From positions 153,719-217,718 of the forward strand of contig JADFXG010000003.1 of NCBI GenBank assembly GCA_015233895.1: 64,000 nt of DNA. The letters run 5' to 3'. Below, piece after piece: positions 1 through 8,845 of the stretch. This stretch comes from Nitrospirota bacterium (GTDB lineage: Bacteria; Nitrospirota; Thermodesulfovibrionia; Thermodesulfovibrionales; Magnetobacteriaceae). The position numbers were made by a program, and so were the translations under genes. Positions within the stretch are counted from its first letter, which is position 1. Each line of letters opens with the position of its first letter. The notes under the pieces are model-generated. The model saw only the letters and a list, made by a program, of their open reading frames with translations, was not told the DNA's origin and did no database searches.

Positions 1-49
1 AATATTTGGGTCTAAAAAGCATTGAGATACACACAACTGATCTAATATA

Positions 50-529
50 ATGAAACCACTGTGGCATGTCATAGCAGGCGCAGGGCTTGGCCTTGCGGCA
101 TATAAGGTTACAGGGAGTTGGGAATTTACTTCTGTAACAGTAGCTGCAGAAATTTTAATTGATACTGACCATATCATTGACCACCTGACACAAAGTGACA
201 AACCCTTTGACATAAAAGCCTTTTTTTCGGATGAAGAATCCCTTAAGTGGAAAAAGATTATGTTTATTTTTCATTCTTATGAATTGGTTTTGCTAATAGC
301 TGTTGCTGCTTTTTATTTTTCATATCCTTTGTTGTTGGCCGTTTCTATAGGCATGCTCCTTCATCTTATACTTGATGAGACAGGTAACCGGAACGTTTCC
401 TTTCCAATACGTATGGTGCCTGCATTTTATTTTCTCTCCTGCCGGCTTATACATGGTTTTAATACTAACAAACTATTGTACAGGCTTCAGGAAAAGGAAA
501 TAAATGGTAAAGGCAAGTGTCTTGTCTAA
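50..529 (+). CDS. Small polytopic membrane protein, possible membrane-bound metal-dependent hydrolase
   Basis: The 159-residue product has about three or four hydrophobic segments (roughly residues 8-20, 75-110 and 120-135). It carries a pattern of metal-binding type: H6, then D38-x-D40-H41-x-x-D44-H45, then H75 and H105-x-x-x-D109. Such spaced His/Asp residues in a small membrane protein are typical of the YdjM/DUF457-like putative membrane hydrolases, and this is the basis of the call; the activity of that family is poorly defined. The gene ends 26 bases inside the following glycosyltransferase gene, so the two are probably co-transcribed at the head of a surface-glycan cluster. The window starts only 49 bases upstream, so the promoter and any preceding operon member cannot be judged. 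Confidence 0.6.
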   Translation: MKPLWHVIAGAGLGLAAYKVTGSWEFTSVTVAAEILIDTDHIIDHLTQSDKPFDIKAFFSDEESLKWKKIMFIFHSYELVLLIAVAAFYFSYPLLLAVSIGMLLHLILDETGNRNVSFPIRMVPAFYFLSCRLIHGFNTNKLLYRLQEKEINGKGKCLV

Positions 530-1487
530 AAAAATAACTGCAGTTATAGCTTGTTATAAGGACGCTCAGGCAATACCTTTTATGTACAGGCGGCTTGTCG
601 ATGTCTTTACAAAAATAGGAGTTGATTATGAAATCATTTTTGTAAATGACTGCAGCCCCGACAATGCCCGTGAGGTTTTAGAGGAGCTGACATCAAAAGA
701 CAGCAAAGTTATTGCTATCAACCACTCAAGAAACTTTGGTTCACAGAATGCTTTCACAAGCGGCATGAGAATATCCTCTGGTGATGCGGTGGTTCTGTTA
801 GATGGCGACCTGCAGGATCCCCCTGAGGTGATAGAGCACTTTTATTACAAATGGCTGGAGGGTTTTGATGTTGTCTATGGAGTGAGAATTAAAAGGGAAG
901 CAAACCTGTTTCTTAACATAGCGTATAAAGCATTCTACAGAGTTTTCAAATACATGTCTTACATTAATATTCCGGTTGACGCCGGAGATTTTTCTTTAAT
1001 AGATCGTAAGGTTGTAAACATAATTAATACATTGCCTGAAAATAACAGATTCATGCGCGGACTTCGTGCCTGGGCTGGTTTTAAACAAACTGGTGTTGAG
1101 TACTTCAGGCCAGAGAGAATGTTTGGGAAATCTACCAATTCCATGATTAACAACATGGCCTGGGCAAGAAAAGCAATATTTTCTTTTTCTTATGTTCCTA
1201 TGGATTTTATGATTGTGTTAGCTCTGTTTTTTCTATTAATTTCGTTTATATTGGCATCTGTTCAAATTACCATGAAGCTTTTGCACCCTGAGTTATCTCC
1301 TTCAGGTTACACAACACTGTTGCTTGTAACAATATTTATGGGAAGCATTCAACTGTTGTGTTTTGCTATCATAGGGTCATATATATCACACATGTATGAT
1401 GAGATAAAGCACCGTCCCCCGTATGTTGTGGAAAGTTACATAAATTATTTACCGAAAAAATCTGCTGATAAAGATGCCCCACACTAA
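504..1487 (+). CDS. Family 2 glycosyltransferase, polyprenyl-phosphate type (GtrB/ArnC/DPM1-like)
   Basis: A 327-residue GT-A enzyme likely to move a sugar from a nucleotide sugar to undecaprenyl phosphate at the inner membrane. The N-terminal 230 residues hold the GT2 fold with the nucleotide-binding strand VNDCSPD near residue 48, the DGD motif at 100-102 and the DLQDPPE acceptor-loop motif at 102-108 that is characteristic of the DPM1/GtrB group. Two membrane spans follow, near residues 240-265 and 275-300, as in GtrB. The ATG is preceded by AAAAGGA at good spacing, which supports this start despite the overlap with the upstream gene. It overlaps the next methyltransferase gene by 14 bases. 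Sugar and acceptor cannot be read from sequence. Confidence 0.88.
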   Translation: MVKASVLSKKITAVIACYKDAQAIPFMYRRLVDVFTKIGVDYEIIFVNDCSPDNAREVLEELTSKDSKVIAINHSRNFGSQNAFTSGMRISSGDAVVLLDGDLQDPPEVIEHFYYKWLEGFDVVYGVRIKREANLFLNIAYKAFYRVFKYMSYINIPVDAGDFSLIDRKVVNIINTLPENNRFMRGLRAWAGFKQTGVEYFRPERMFGKSTNSMINNMAWARKAIFSFSYVPMDFMIVLALFFLLISFILASVQITMKLLHPELSPSGYTTLLLVTIFMGSIQLLCFAIIGSYISHMYDEIKHRPPYVVESYINYLPKKSADKDAPH

Positions 1488-2400
1488 GCCGCTATTCCCC
1501 ACAAAGTGTGCCATTTGTAACACTGAGGGAAACTCAACAGAACTATACAGAGCAAACTTTGAACCGGAGTCTTTTAACGCTACAAAGTTTTCGGCGCGCA
1601 GAGTGCCTGATAAAACTCACTACCGTATCGTTAAATGTAACAGCTGCGGGCTGGTTCGTTCCGACCCTGTTGTCTCTGCTGATGTTGCCGCAGGGCTTTA
1701 CCATCAAAGCTCTTTCAAATATGAGGATGAGGTGGAGAACCTGAAAATTACTTATGGAAGGTATTTGAAAAAGCTGACTAAATATGGGCAAAAAAAAGAA
1801 TCAATTTTCGAAATAGGCTGCGGTAACGGTTTTTTTCTTGAATATGCCAAAAGCTTTGGTTTCACCCATGTCTGTGGAATAGAGCCCAGCAAGGATGCAA
1901 TTTCAAAAGCCTCAGACTATATGAAACAGCATATTATTTGTGACATGCTGAACCCTGGTAAGTTTGAACCCGAAACTTTTGATGTAATTTGTTTTTTTCA
2001 ATTGATAGACCACATTTATGACGTTGGTTTACTGTTAAAGGAGTGTTACCGGCTTCTTAAACCAGGCGGACTTATCCTGTGTATTAATCACAATGTAAGT
2101 GCACTTTCCAGCCGGTTACTTGGTGAGCATAGCCCTATTTTTGATATAGAACATACATACCTGTTTGATGAGAAAACCTTAAGTAAAGTGTTTCTTGCTA
2201 ACAATTTTACAGTAAAAGAGGTTGCTACCTCTCTAAACCGGATTTCATTAAGTTACCTGAACCATCTGTTGCCGCTGCCATCACATTTTAAAGTAGCAGT
2301 GTCATCATTTTTAAAATATACAAAAGTAGCAGCAACGTCATTTTTTTTACCATTAGGTAATATATATATAATTGCAGAGAAACCGGGGGAATCACTATGA
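1474..2400 (+). CDS. Class I SAM-dependent methyltransferase with N-terminal zinc-ribbon
   Basis: The 308-residue protein begins with a four-cysteine zinc-ribbon (CAIC near residues 12-15 and CNSC near 55-58, with the following GLVRSDP). It then has a class I methyltransferase domain with motif I FEIGCGNGFFLEY near residue 115. This architecture is common among methyltransferases in O-antigen and other sugar-modification loci, where the target is often a sugar or aminosugar. The neighbours (glycosyltransferase upstream, a second methyltransferase and an epimerase downstream) support a role in glycan synthesis. It shares an ATGA overlap with the next gene, so translation is probably coupled. 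No strong ribosome-binding site precedes the ATG, consistent with coupling to the upstream gene. Confidence 0.82.
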   Translation: MPHTKPLFPTKCAICNTEGNSTELYRANFEPESFNATKFSARRVPDKTHYRIVKCNSCGLVRSDPVVSADVAAGLYHQSSFKYEDEVENLKITYGRYLKKLTKYGQKKESIFEIGCGNGFFLEYAKSFGFTHVCGIEPSKDAISKASDYMKQHIICDMLNPGKFEPETFDVICFFQLIDHIYDVGLLLKECYRLLKPGGLILCINHNVSALSSRLLGEHSPIFDIEHTYLFDEKTLSKVFLANNFTVKEVATSLNRISLSYLNHLLPLPSHFKVAVSSFLKYTKVAATSFFLPLGNIYIIAEKPGESL

Positions 2401-3119
2401 AACACTCTGATAAAGACGCAGTGCAGATATTCAATCGGGATATTGAAGCTAATAAGGGCTACCTATATACTACAAATGCCTCGTTAAGCAGTTATCTGTC
2501 CAATAAACGCCTTACGGATGCCGTGTTGGAGCTGATAGATTTTAAAAACAAAACAGTCCTTGATATTGGCTGTGGGGATGGCACTTTTACAAGAGATATT
2601 TGCCATCGCGGTCAGACTTCACATATAGTTGGGATTGACCCGGCCCGCGAGGCAATTGAAACCGCTAAGAAAAAAAAAACCGGCATTGAAAATATAACTT
2701 TTGAGGTGCAAAACGCCTGTGCCCTGCCGTTTGAATCAAAGAGCTTTGATATAGCGCATATAAGGGGAGTGCTGCATCATATGGAAAACCCAAAAGATGC
2801 GTTAAAAGAGGCTCTAAGGGTAGCAAAGATGACAATTGTGGTAGAGCCAAATGGTTATAACCCTGTGTTAAAATTATTAGAGCGGTTTTCAAAATACCAT
2901 AGAGATCATGACGAGAAGTCCTATAGCCCAGCTCTTTTGGATTTTTGGATACGGCAACTTGGCGCTGATGTCAAAACACGGTGTTATGCTGGTCTCGTTC
3001 CGTTTTTTTGCCCTGATTGGATGGCTAAAACATTAAAGAAAATGGAGGCTTTTGTTGAAGACATTCCTGTTGTTAAATCAGTTTGTTGCGGCGTGTATAT
3101 TTTTACTGCAGGGGATTAA
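2397..3119 (+). CDS. Class I SAM-dependent methyltransferase
   Basis: The 240-residue product is a Methyltransf_11-type enzyme. Motif I is LDIGCGDGTF near residues 57-66, the acidic strand-2 end is GIDPA near 82, and AHIRGVLHH near 125 corresponds to the post-II region. The start codon has a GGGGGA six bases upstream and overlaps the stop of the preceding methyltransferase by four bases. It lies directly against the next gene, an epimerase, with no gap. It most likely methylates a sugar or lipid-linked glycan intermediate in this cluster, but the substrate is not predictable; a small-molecule role elsewhere cannot be excluded. Confidence 0.82.
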   Translation: MKHSDKDAVQIFNRDIEANKGYLYTTNASLSSYLSNKRLTDAVLELIDFKNKTVLDIGCGDGTFTRDICHRGQTSHIVGIDPAREAIETAKKKKTGIENITFEVQNACALPFESKSFDIAHIRGVLHHMENPKDALKEALRVAKMTIVVEPNGYNPVLKLLERFSKYHRDHDEKSYSPALLDFWIRQLGADVKTRCYAGLVPFFCPDWMAKTLKKMEAFVEDIPVVKSVCCGVYIFTAGD

Positions 3120-4082
3120 ATGAAAAAAGTAATTATTACCGGAGCCACGGGCTTTGTGGGCTCTAATCTGGCAAGAGCACTGCTTAGACAAGGACATGAT
3201 GTGCATCTTTTCCTTCGCCATGGTTTTAATCCATGGAGAATTAACAGTGTCATTGACAATGTACGCATACATGAGGTTTCTCTTACAAATGAAGAACAAC
3301 TCACTCAAACAATGAAAGAAATCAAGCCGGACTGGATTTTTCATCTTGCCGTTCATGGAGCTTATTCGTGGCAGACAGACGTATATAAAATTATAGAGAC
3401 AAACATTACCGGAACGGTTAGTTTGGTTTGTGCAGCAGTAAAGACCGGATTTGAGGCATTTATAAATACTGGCAGCTCCTCGGAATATGGCTACAAAAGT
3501 GATGCTCCTAAGGAAAGCGACTGCCCACAGCCTAATAGTTATTATGCTGTAGCAAAAACCTCAGCCACGATGTTTTGCGCCTACATGGCAAAACAGCATA
3601 TGGTAAACATATCCACATTAAGGCTTTACTCGGCTTACGGACCATTTGAGGAGCCAAACAGGCTCATTCCCACTCTGATGATTAATGGACTTCACGGCAA
3701 ACTGCCGGTATTGGTACGGCCTGACATTTCACGGGATTACATATACATAGATGACATTACAGACCTTTATACACTTATTGCAGCAAATCACCCATCTGAG
3801 CCAGGAGCAATATTCAACGTTGGGACAGGAGTACAAACCTCGCTCAGAGAGATAGTGGAAATTACAAGAGCGATGTTTAATATCAAGGAACTCCCTGTGT
3901 GGGGCAGCATGCCTGAGAGACTTTGGGACACTGATATTTGGCGTTGTGACAGTAGTAAACTAAAGGAAACATTTTTGTGGAATTATCGTTATAGTTTAGA
4001 AGATGGATTAAAGAAAACCAGAGAATGGCTTGAAACTGACGGGTATCTGTCTGAATATGAAAATCAAATTAAATTGATATGA
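3120..4082 (+). CDS. NAD(P)-dependent sugar epimerase/dehydratase (extended SDR)
   Basis: The 320-residue protein has the extended short-chain dehydrogenase signature: the nucleotide-binding TGATGFVG at residues 7-14, the catalytic Ser in NTGSSSEYG near 117-124 and the YxxxK pair Y142/K146. The RDYIYIDD segment near residue 205 is typical of nucleotide-sugar epimerases and dehydratases of the RmlB/GalE/GDP-6-deoxyhexose group. It starts immediately after the methyltransferase stop codon and is probably translated in the same operon. It likely makes a 6-deoxy or epimerised nucleotide sugar for the glycan assembled by the adjacent transferases. The specific sugar is unknown. Confidence 0.87.
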   Translation: MKKVIITGATGFVGSNLARALLRQGHDVHLFLRHGFNPWRINSVIDNVRIHEVSLTNEEQLTQTMKEIKPDWIFHLAVHGAYSWQTDVYKIIETNITGTVSLVCAAVKTGFEAFINTGSSSEYGYKSDAPKESDCPQPNSYYAVAKTSATMFCAYMAKQHMVNISTLRLYSAYGPFEEPNRLIPTLMINGLHGKLPVLVRPDISRDYIYIDDITDLYTLIAANHPSEPGAIFNVGTGVQTSLREIVEITRAMFNIKELPVWGSMPERLWDTDIWRCDSSKLKETFLWNYRYSLEDGLKKTREWLETDGYLSEYENQIKLI

Positions 4083-4119
4083 CAAACTCTAAAGGTGTTA
4101 CACATAGTAAAGTAGAAAT

Positions 4120-5307
4120 ATGGATAACTTTGTAGTAATAGGAGTGAGATATGAGTGGTTGAAAGCTGCTGTAGATGGGTATTTAAAAACAAAGCAGCCT
4201 CTTATAGCTAATTATAATGGTACTTTGGGGGTAGCAGGCCCTTCGGATGATATTGGTATCTATTATTTTATTCCCAAAATAGCTTGTTGGTTTGGACTGT
4301 CTCTTGACCAATCGTTGTACGTTTTCTATGGTGGCATTACGGTGTTATCTTTGTTATCCGGCCTTATCGGATTCATTTTCTTGTACCGAAAGCAATATTG
4401 TCATCTTGCCGTAGCTTTTGTTTTCCTGGCATGGTTTATTTTTTTTGCGCTGAGACGTCTTACAGAAGTTTATATTATCCCTCCGGCTTTGGTGATAGCC
4501 CTCGTTCCATGGATAATGTATTCTTTACACTCAAATGTTAAGTATTCAATAATTTTGTATTCAATAGTTTCATTTATCGCTTCTATCAGCCATTTTATAC
4601 GTACTCATGCGGCTACAGGATTGCTCATATTTATGGTAACTCTTATTGTCCTGTCAAAGAATTTTTCCAAAAAAATTAAAGTGATAATGCTTTTTTTTAT
4701 TGTACTGTCTTTTATGATTCCGTTTATTTATGCTCAGAATTTAATAAAGGCAAGAGATAATTTAATGAAAGCAAAATATCCTGATTACAAAAAAATAATT
4801 GCAAAGCATGAACTGTGGCACTCTGTATATATAGGTTTGGCATTTGTAGAGAACCCTGTAGTTGGCCCATTTTTCAATGATATTGCAGGTTTCGATAAAG
4901 CTCTGTCTATTAATCCAAATTTACCTGGAGCTGTTAATCCGCCCAAATACTTAGGTGGTGCAAATATAGGCGGATATCAGGATTATTATGATATCTTAAA
5001 AAAAGAATTTTTCAAGGTAGTATTTAGACATCCTATTGTAATAATTGAAAATTTTGGCACAAAACTTGCTATACTATATATCTATTTTATAATCTTTGCA
5101 AACATAGGCATAATTTTTGCCTTCATTTACAAAAAACCCATACAAATTGAGGTTGCTCTATGGTGTGGGATACTATTTAATGCTTTACCAGGGCTGTTGG
5201 TTGTTCCAGCGTTTCATTATAATGCCGCCTTTATAGCCTTTGCAGCAATATACGGACTTTTTAGTGTCAATCAAGCATGTAGCTCTGACAGAGCTCTCGA
5301 CAATTGA
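4120..5307 (+). CDS. Polytopic membrane protein of the glycan cluster, function unknown
   Basis: The 395-residue protein is strongly hydrophobic, with about eight to ten predicted membrane spans from residue 70 onward and one longer polar loop near residues 210-300. I do not recognise the family. Its size, topology and position at the end of a glycosyltransferase/epimerase cluster are compatible with a GT-C-like glycosyltransferase or a glycan-handling membrane protein, but no diagnostic motif is visible. The assigned ATG has no clear ribosome-binding site and the N-terminus begins without a membrane anchor, so the true start could differ. It is 37 bases downstream of the epimerase and is the last gene of the block. 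Confidence 0.65.
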   Translation: MDNFVVIGVRYEWLKAAVDGYLKTKQPLIANYNGTLGVAGPSDDIGIYYFIPKIACWFGLSLDQSLYVFYGGITVLSLLSGLIGFIFLYRKQYCHLAVAFVFLAWFIFFALRRLTEVYIIPPALVIALVPWIMYSLHSNVKYSIILYSIVSFIASISHFIRTHAATGLLIFMVTLIVLSKNFSKKIKVIMLFFIVLSFMIPFIYAQNLIKARDNLMKAKYPDYKKIIAKHELWHSVYIGLAFVENPVVGPFFNDIAGFDKALSINPNLPGAVNPPKYLGGANIGGYQDYYDILKKEFFKVVFRHPIVIIENFGTKLAILYIYFIIFANIGIIFAFIYKKPIQIEVALWCGILFNALPGLLVVPAFHYNAAFIAFAAIYGLFSVNQACSSDRALDN

Positions 5308-5488
5308 AATTACAACTGAATATAAAGAAGCTGTGATAGAGGGGTTGTTATGGTTTCAGGAGTAACAGCAGGGTCGGATTGGCTGTTGGGATTTTTGTTT
5401 GGTATCTGATGTCACACAGTTTGCTTTTTTTTATTTTTAAGTAGTTAAATAGAGTAATGTGTGAAATTATTAATATTGTGTTACGTAA

Positions 5489-7564
5489 ATGCCGGTAGGC
5501 AGGGTGGTGATAGCCGGGCTTAGGGGCGGCTCAGGAAAGACCACGCTGTCGTTAGGGCTTTTGAGGCTTTGGCGAGGCAGCCGTAAGGTAGTGCCGTTTA
5601 AAAAGGGGCCTGACTATATTGATGCCGGATGGCTTTCACAAGCCGCTGGCACACAGTGTTATAATCTGGACACATTTATAATTGCCGGAGACAGGATTCT
5701 TCAATCCATATCAAAAAACTCTAAAGACGCCGATTTTGCCGTGATAGAAGGTAACAGAGGTCTCTTTGACGGCCTTGACTCTAAGGGCACTTTTAGCACT
5801 GCCTCACTTGCCGTGCTTACTGACACACCGGTTATTCTTGTTGTGGACTGCTTAAAGGCAACGACAACAGTGGGCGTAATAGTTAAAGGAGTTGTGGCGT
5901 TTGACTCAAAAGTTAAAATAAAAGGAGTGGTGCTTAACAGTGTCTCTAATCAGCGGCATGAGTCAGTGATAAGAGAGGCTGTGGAGACATACTCAGGCGT
6001 ACCGGTTGTGGGGGCGTTAAAAAAGACATCCACCCCGCTTTTGCCTGAAAGACACATGGGACTTGTAACTGCCGATGAGCATATGCAGGTTGAAAGAGCG
6101 CTTACGGAAATCTGCACACTTGTTAAGGACTCCGTAGATATTGAGAGAATATGGGAAACTGGCATGGCCGCTGGAATTCTCAACATTCCGGTTGTCTCAG
6201 AGCCACAGTATGAAAACAAGGAAAATGTAAAAATCGGAGTCATAAAAGATACCGCGTTTCAGTTTTACTATCCTGAAAATCTGGATGAATTAAGGAAAGC
6301 TGGCGGAGAGCTTTCAGAGATAAGCGCAGTTTCTCAAGAGGATTTACCAGATGTTGATGCGCTTTATATCGGAGGCGGATTTCCAGAGACAAACGCAATA
6401 AAACTTTCTGAAAATGTACAATTTAAAACGCAACTAAAAACCGCCATAGAAAACGGACTTCCCGTATATGCCGAATGCGGTGGTTTAATGTTCCTTGGCC
6501 GCAGCATAACAATGGATGGCAAAAGATACCCGATGGTGGGGGTTTTCCCTATGGATTTTGAAATGCAACCTAAACCTCAGGCACACGGTTACACTGTGGT
6601 TGAGACTGTTAAGGAAACTCCGTTTTTTGGCAAAAACGTGGTGCTGCGGGGCCATGAGTTTCATTACTCACGGGTAAGCGGACTGAGTGGCGGGGAGATG
6701 GATTTTGCCTTTAAGATGAAAAGAGGTAAGGGGATTTTTAATGGGCAGGATGGAGTGTGCTACAAAAGTGTATTTGCCTCCTACACTCACCTTCATGCCC
6801 TTGGCGCTCCTGAGTGGGTTAAAGGAATGATTAGTGCTGCCATACAGTTTAAAAGAACAAGGGGGGTACAGATGGAAGAAAGTTTTTTAAAGAATCTTAA
6901 AAAAACTGAGATGTCACTGAGACAATTAAAACAAATCATTAAAGCACACATAGAGAAAGAGGAGTCTTCAAGCATTGAGGAATTCGTAAAGAAAGACAAA
7001 CGAGCTCTGAGTGCACTTGTGTCAATGTCGTACGATAAAAGTATTAAGAACTGCTGGAGGGCGGCCTTGTTAGCTGGCCAGATAATAGGACGCATGGCTA
7101 ACTGGAATTCAAAAGAGGCGCGTGGCCAGGTGCAGAGACTCCTGTGGAATATGAGTGATGAATCCGGCACAATCCCGTGGATGGTGCCGGAAATATTAGG
7201 CGAGGTGGTGCGTGAAAACCCTGAGCCATTTTCTGACATACCGGCCATAATTGTCGGGTACTCACATTCGGAAACTGAAGACAACATATTCCTTGCTGGT
7301 GTGCTTTATGCTATCGGGCGCATTGGGGAGATTCATAAAGAGTACATTGCTGATTATCCGTACATTCTCGTGAAAGAGAGTTTTCTTCACCGTGAGGCTG
7401 ATGTCTGTATAAATGCGGTGGTGGCGGCCAAAAGACTGTCCATGACTGGCGTTGACGATTTATTGGTTAAGGTTAAAAAACGAAATGATATTGTAAATGT
7501 TTATTATGACAACTGTCTGAGGACGGTAACGATAGCTGAGATGGCAGGAGAGTTATTTTCATAG
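5489..7564 (+). CDS. cobB: Cobyrinate a,c-diamide synthase fused to a C-terminal helical-repeat domain
   Basis: Residues 1-455 are a complete CbiA/CobB enzyme, which amidates cobyrinic (or hydrogenobyrinic) acid using glutamine and ATP in cobalamin synthesis. The P-loop GGSGKTTLS is at 13-21, the switch region FKKGPDYID at 37-45, and the class I glutaminase Cys330 sits in YAECGGLMF with a late histidine pair near 434-436. From about residue 462 to 691 the protein continues as an all-helical, HEAT-like domain resembling the proteins annotated as DVU0298 family. Met462 is preceded in the DNA by a purine-rich GGGGGG stretch near 6861-6866, so an internal start producing the helical domain alone is possible. 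murA follows 15 bases after the stop. No cobalamin riboswitch is visible upstream. Confidence 0.88.
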   Translation: MPVGRVVIAGLRGGSGKTTLSLGLLRLWRGSRKVVPFKKGPDYIDAGWLSQAAGTQCYNLDTFIIAGDRILQSISKNSKDADFAVIEGNRGLFDGLDSKGTFSTASLAVLTDTPVILVVDCLKATTTVGVIVKGVVAFDSKVKIKGVVLNSVSNQRHESVIREAVETYSGVPVVGALKKTSTPLLPERHMGLVTADEHMQVERALTEICTLVKDSVDIERIWETGMAAGILNIPVVSEPQYENKENVKIGVIKDTAFQFYYPENLDELRKAGGELSEISAVSQEDLPDVDALYIGGGFPETNAIKLSENVQFKTQLKTAIENGLPVYAECGGLMFLGRSITMDGKRYPMVGVFPMDFEMQPKPQAHGYTVVETVKETPFFGKNVVLRGHEFHYSRVSGLSGGEMDFAFKMKRGKGIFNGQDGVCYKSVFASYTHLHALGAPEWVKGMISAAIQFKRTRGVQMEESFLKNLKKTEMSLRQLKQIIKAHIEKEESSSIEEFVKKDKRALSALVSMSYDKSIKNCWRAALLAGQIIGRMANWNSKEARGQVQRLLWNMSDESGTIPWMVPEILGEVVRENPEPFSDIPAIIVGYSHSETEDNIFLAGVLYAIGRIGEIHKEYIADYPYILVKESFLHREADVCINAVVAAKRLSMTGVDDLLVKVKKRNDIVNVYYDNCLRTVTIAEMAGELFS

Positions 7565-7579
7565 AAAAGGGGAAATTAA

Positions 7580-8845
7580 ATGGATAAATTATTAATAAGA
7601 GGCGGTAAAGCGCTAAGAGGAGAGGTGGAGATAAGCGGAGCAAAAAATGCGGCGCTTCCCATTATGGCAGCAACTATTTTGAGCCCCGGGCTAAACACCC
7701 TCTATAATATTCCTGATTTAAAAGATATAAAAACCATGTCAACCGTGTTGGAGAGCATGGGGGGGAGGGTGGCAAGGGCAGATGAGGATGGAGCGCTTAC
7801 AATAAACACAGAAGGGGTGGAAACCGTTGAGGCCCCCTATGAGTTGGTAAAAACAATGAGAGCGTCGGTGCTGACTTTGGGGCCATTAATGGCGCGTTTT
7901 GGGTATGCGCGTGTGTCGATGCCCGGTGGTTGTGCAATAGGAGCGCGTCCCATAAACCTGCACCTAATGGGACTTGAAAAAATGGGAGCGGAAATCACCC
8001 TCTCACAGGGTTACGTAGTGGCAAAGGCAGAGCGGCTCAAAGGGGCTGATATTAACTTTGACACGGTCACGGTAACCGGAACGGAGAACCTGATGATGGC
8101 TGCAGTGCTTGCTAATGGAGTAACACGGCTTGAAAACGCAGCCCGAGAGCCTGAGGTCTGTGACCTTGCTGGGGTGTTAATCCAAATGGGTGCCCATATA
8201 ACAGGGGTTGGCACACCGCTTATAGAAATAGAAGGTGTAAGTGAGCTTAGACCTGCCAATTACCGTATAATACCGGACAGGATAGAGACCGGCACATTTT
8301 TGGCCTTTGCAGGAATTACAGGGGGCGACATATTAATAAAAAACTGTGAAGTAACACACATTGGCTCGGTGATAAAAAAGTTTATGGAGGCAGGGCTTAC
8401 GATAAGCGAGGAGGCAGGGGGCTTAAGAGTAATCGGGCCGCACGCAGGCGCCCTTAAAGCGGCAGAGGTTGCAACCTCGCCCTATCCTGGGTTTCCCACA
8501 GATATGCAGGCACAACTTATGGCGCTGATGTGTGTAGCAGATGGCACAAGTATCATAAGAGAGACGATTTTTGAAAATCGCTTCATGCACGCTGCCGAAT
8601 TAAGGCGAATGGGAGCAAACATAGAGGTGGAGGACAATTTGGCGATAGTCAAAGGAGTCAACAAACTTCTTGGAGCTCAGGTTATGGCAACCGACCTGAG
8701 AGCCAGCGCATCCCTGGTTGTAGCAGCACTTGCCGCCGAGGGAGAGACAATTATCGACAGAATCTACCATCTTGACCGCGGTTATGAAAAAATAGAATAT
8801 AAACTCTCTAAGCTCGGAGCAGATATACACAGAGTTAGTGCATAG
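7580..8845 (+). CDS. murA: UDP-N-acetylglucosamine 1-carboxyvinyltransferase
   Basis: MurA transfers enolpyruvate from PEP to UDP-GlcNAc, the first committed step of peptidoglycan synthesis, in the cytoplasm. The 421-residue length is normal. Visible landmarks are the SGAKNAALP substrate loop with K22 and N23, R94 in the KTMRASV segment, and the mobile catalytic loop [10 protein letters not shown] with the fosfomycin-target cysteine at C118. The start is supported by an AAAGGGG sequence seven bases upstream. The gene follows the cobB fusion by 15 bases and probably shares its transcript. Its last 11 bases overlap the end of the convergent giant kinase gene. Confidence 0.97.
   Translation: MDKLLIRGGKALRGEVEISGAKNAALPIMAATILSPGLNTLYNIPDLKDIKTMSTVLESMGGRVARADEDGALTINTEGVETVEAPYELVKTMRASVLTLGPLMARFGYARVSMPGGCAIGARPINLHLMGLEKMGAEITLSQGYVVAKAERLKGADINFDTVTVTGTENLMMAAVLANGVTRLENAAREPEVCDLAGVLIQMGAHITGVGTPLIEIEGVSELRPANYRIIPDRIETGTFLAFAGITGGDILIKNCEVTHIGSVIKKFMEAGLTISEEAGGLRVIGPHAGALKAAEVATSPYPGFPTDMQAQLMALMCVADGTSIIRETIFENRFMHAAELRRMGANIEVEDNLAIVKGVNKLLGAQVMATDLRASASLVVAALAAEGETIIDRIYHLDRGYEKIEYKLSKLGADIHRVSA

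Noticed and set aside
5350..5409. 19-residue frame MVSGVTAGSDWLLGFLFGI with GAGGGG upstream, before cobB
   Set aside because: Too short and with no coupling to a gene; could be chance in a 181-base gap.
6793..7287. 164-residue antisense frame over the cobB C-terminal domain
   Set aside because: No domain and no start signal; the plus-strand frame is continuous and has a helical-repeat pattern.
8835..8845. Overlap of murA and giant-kinase ends as a possible frameshift
   Set aside because: Both C-termini are natural; an 11-base convergent overlap is plausible.
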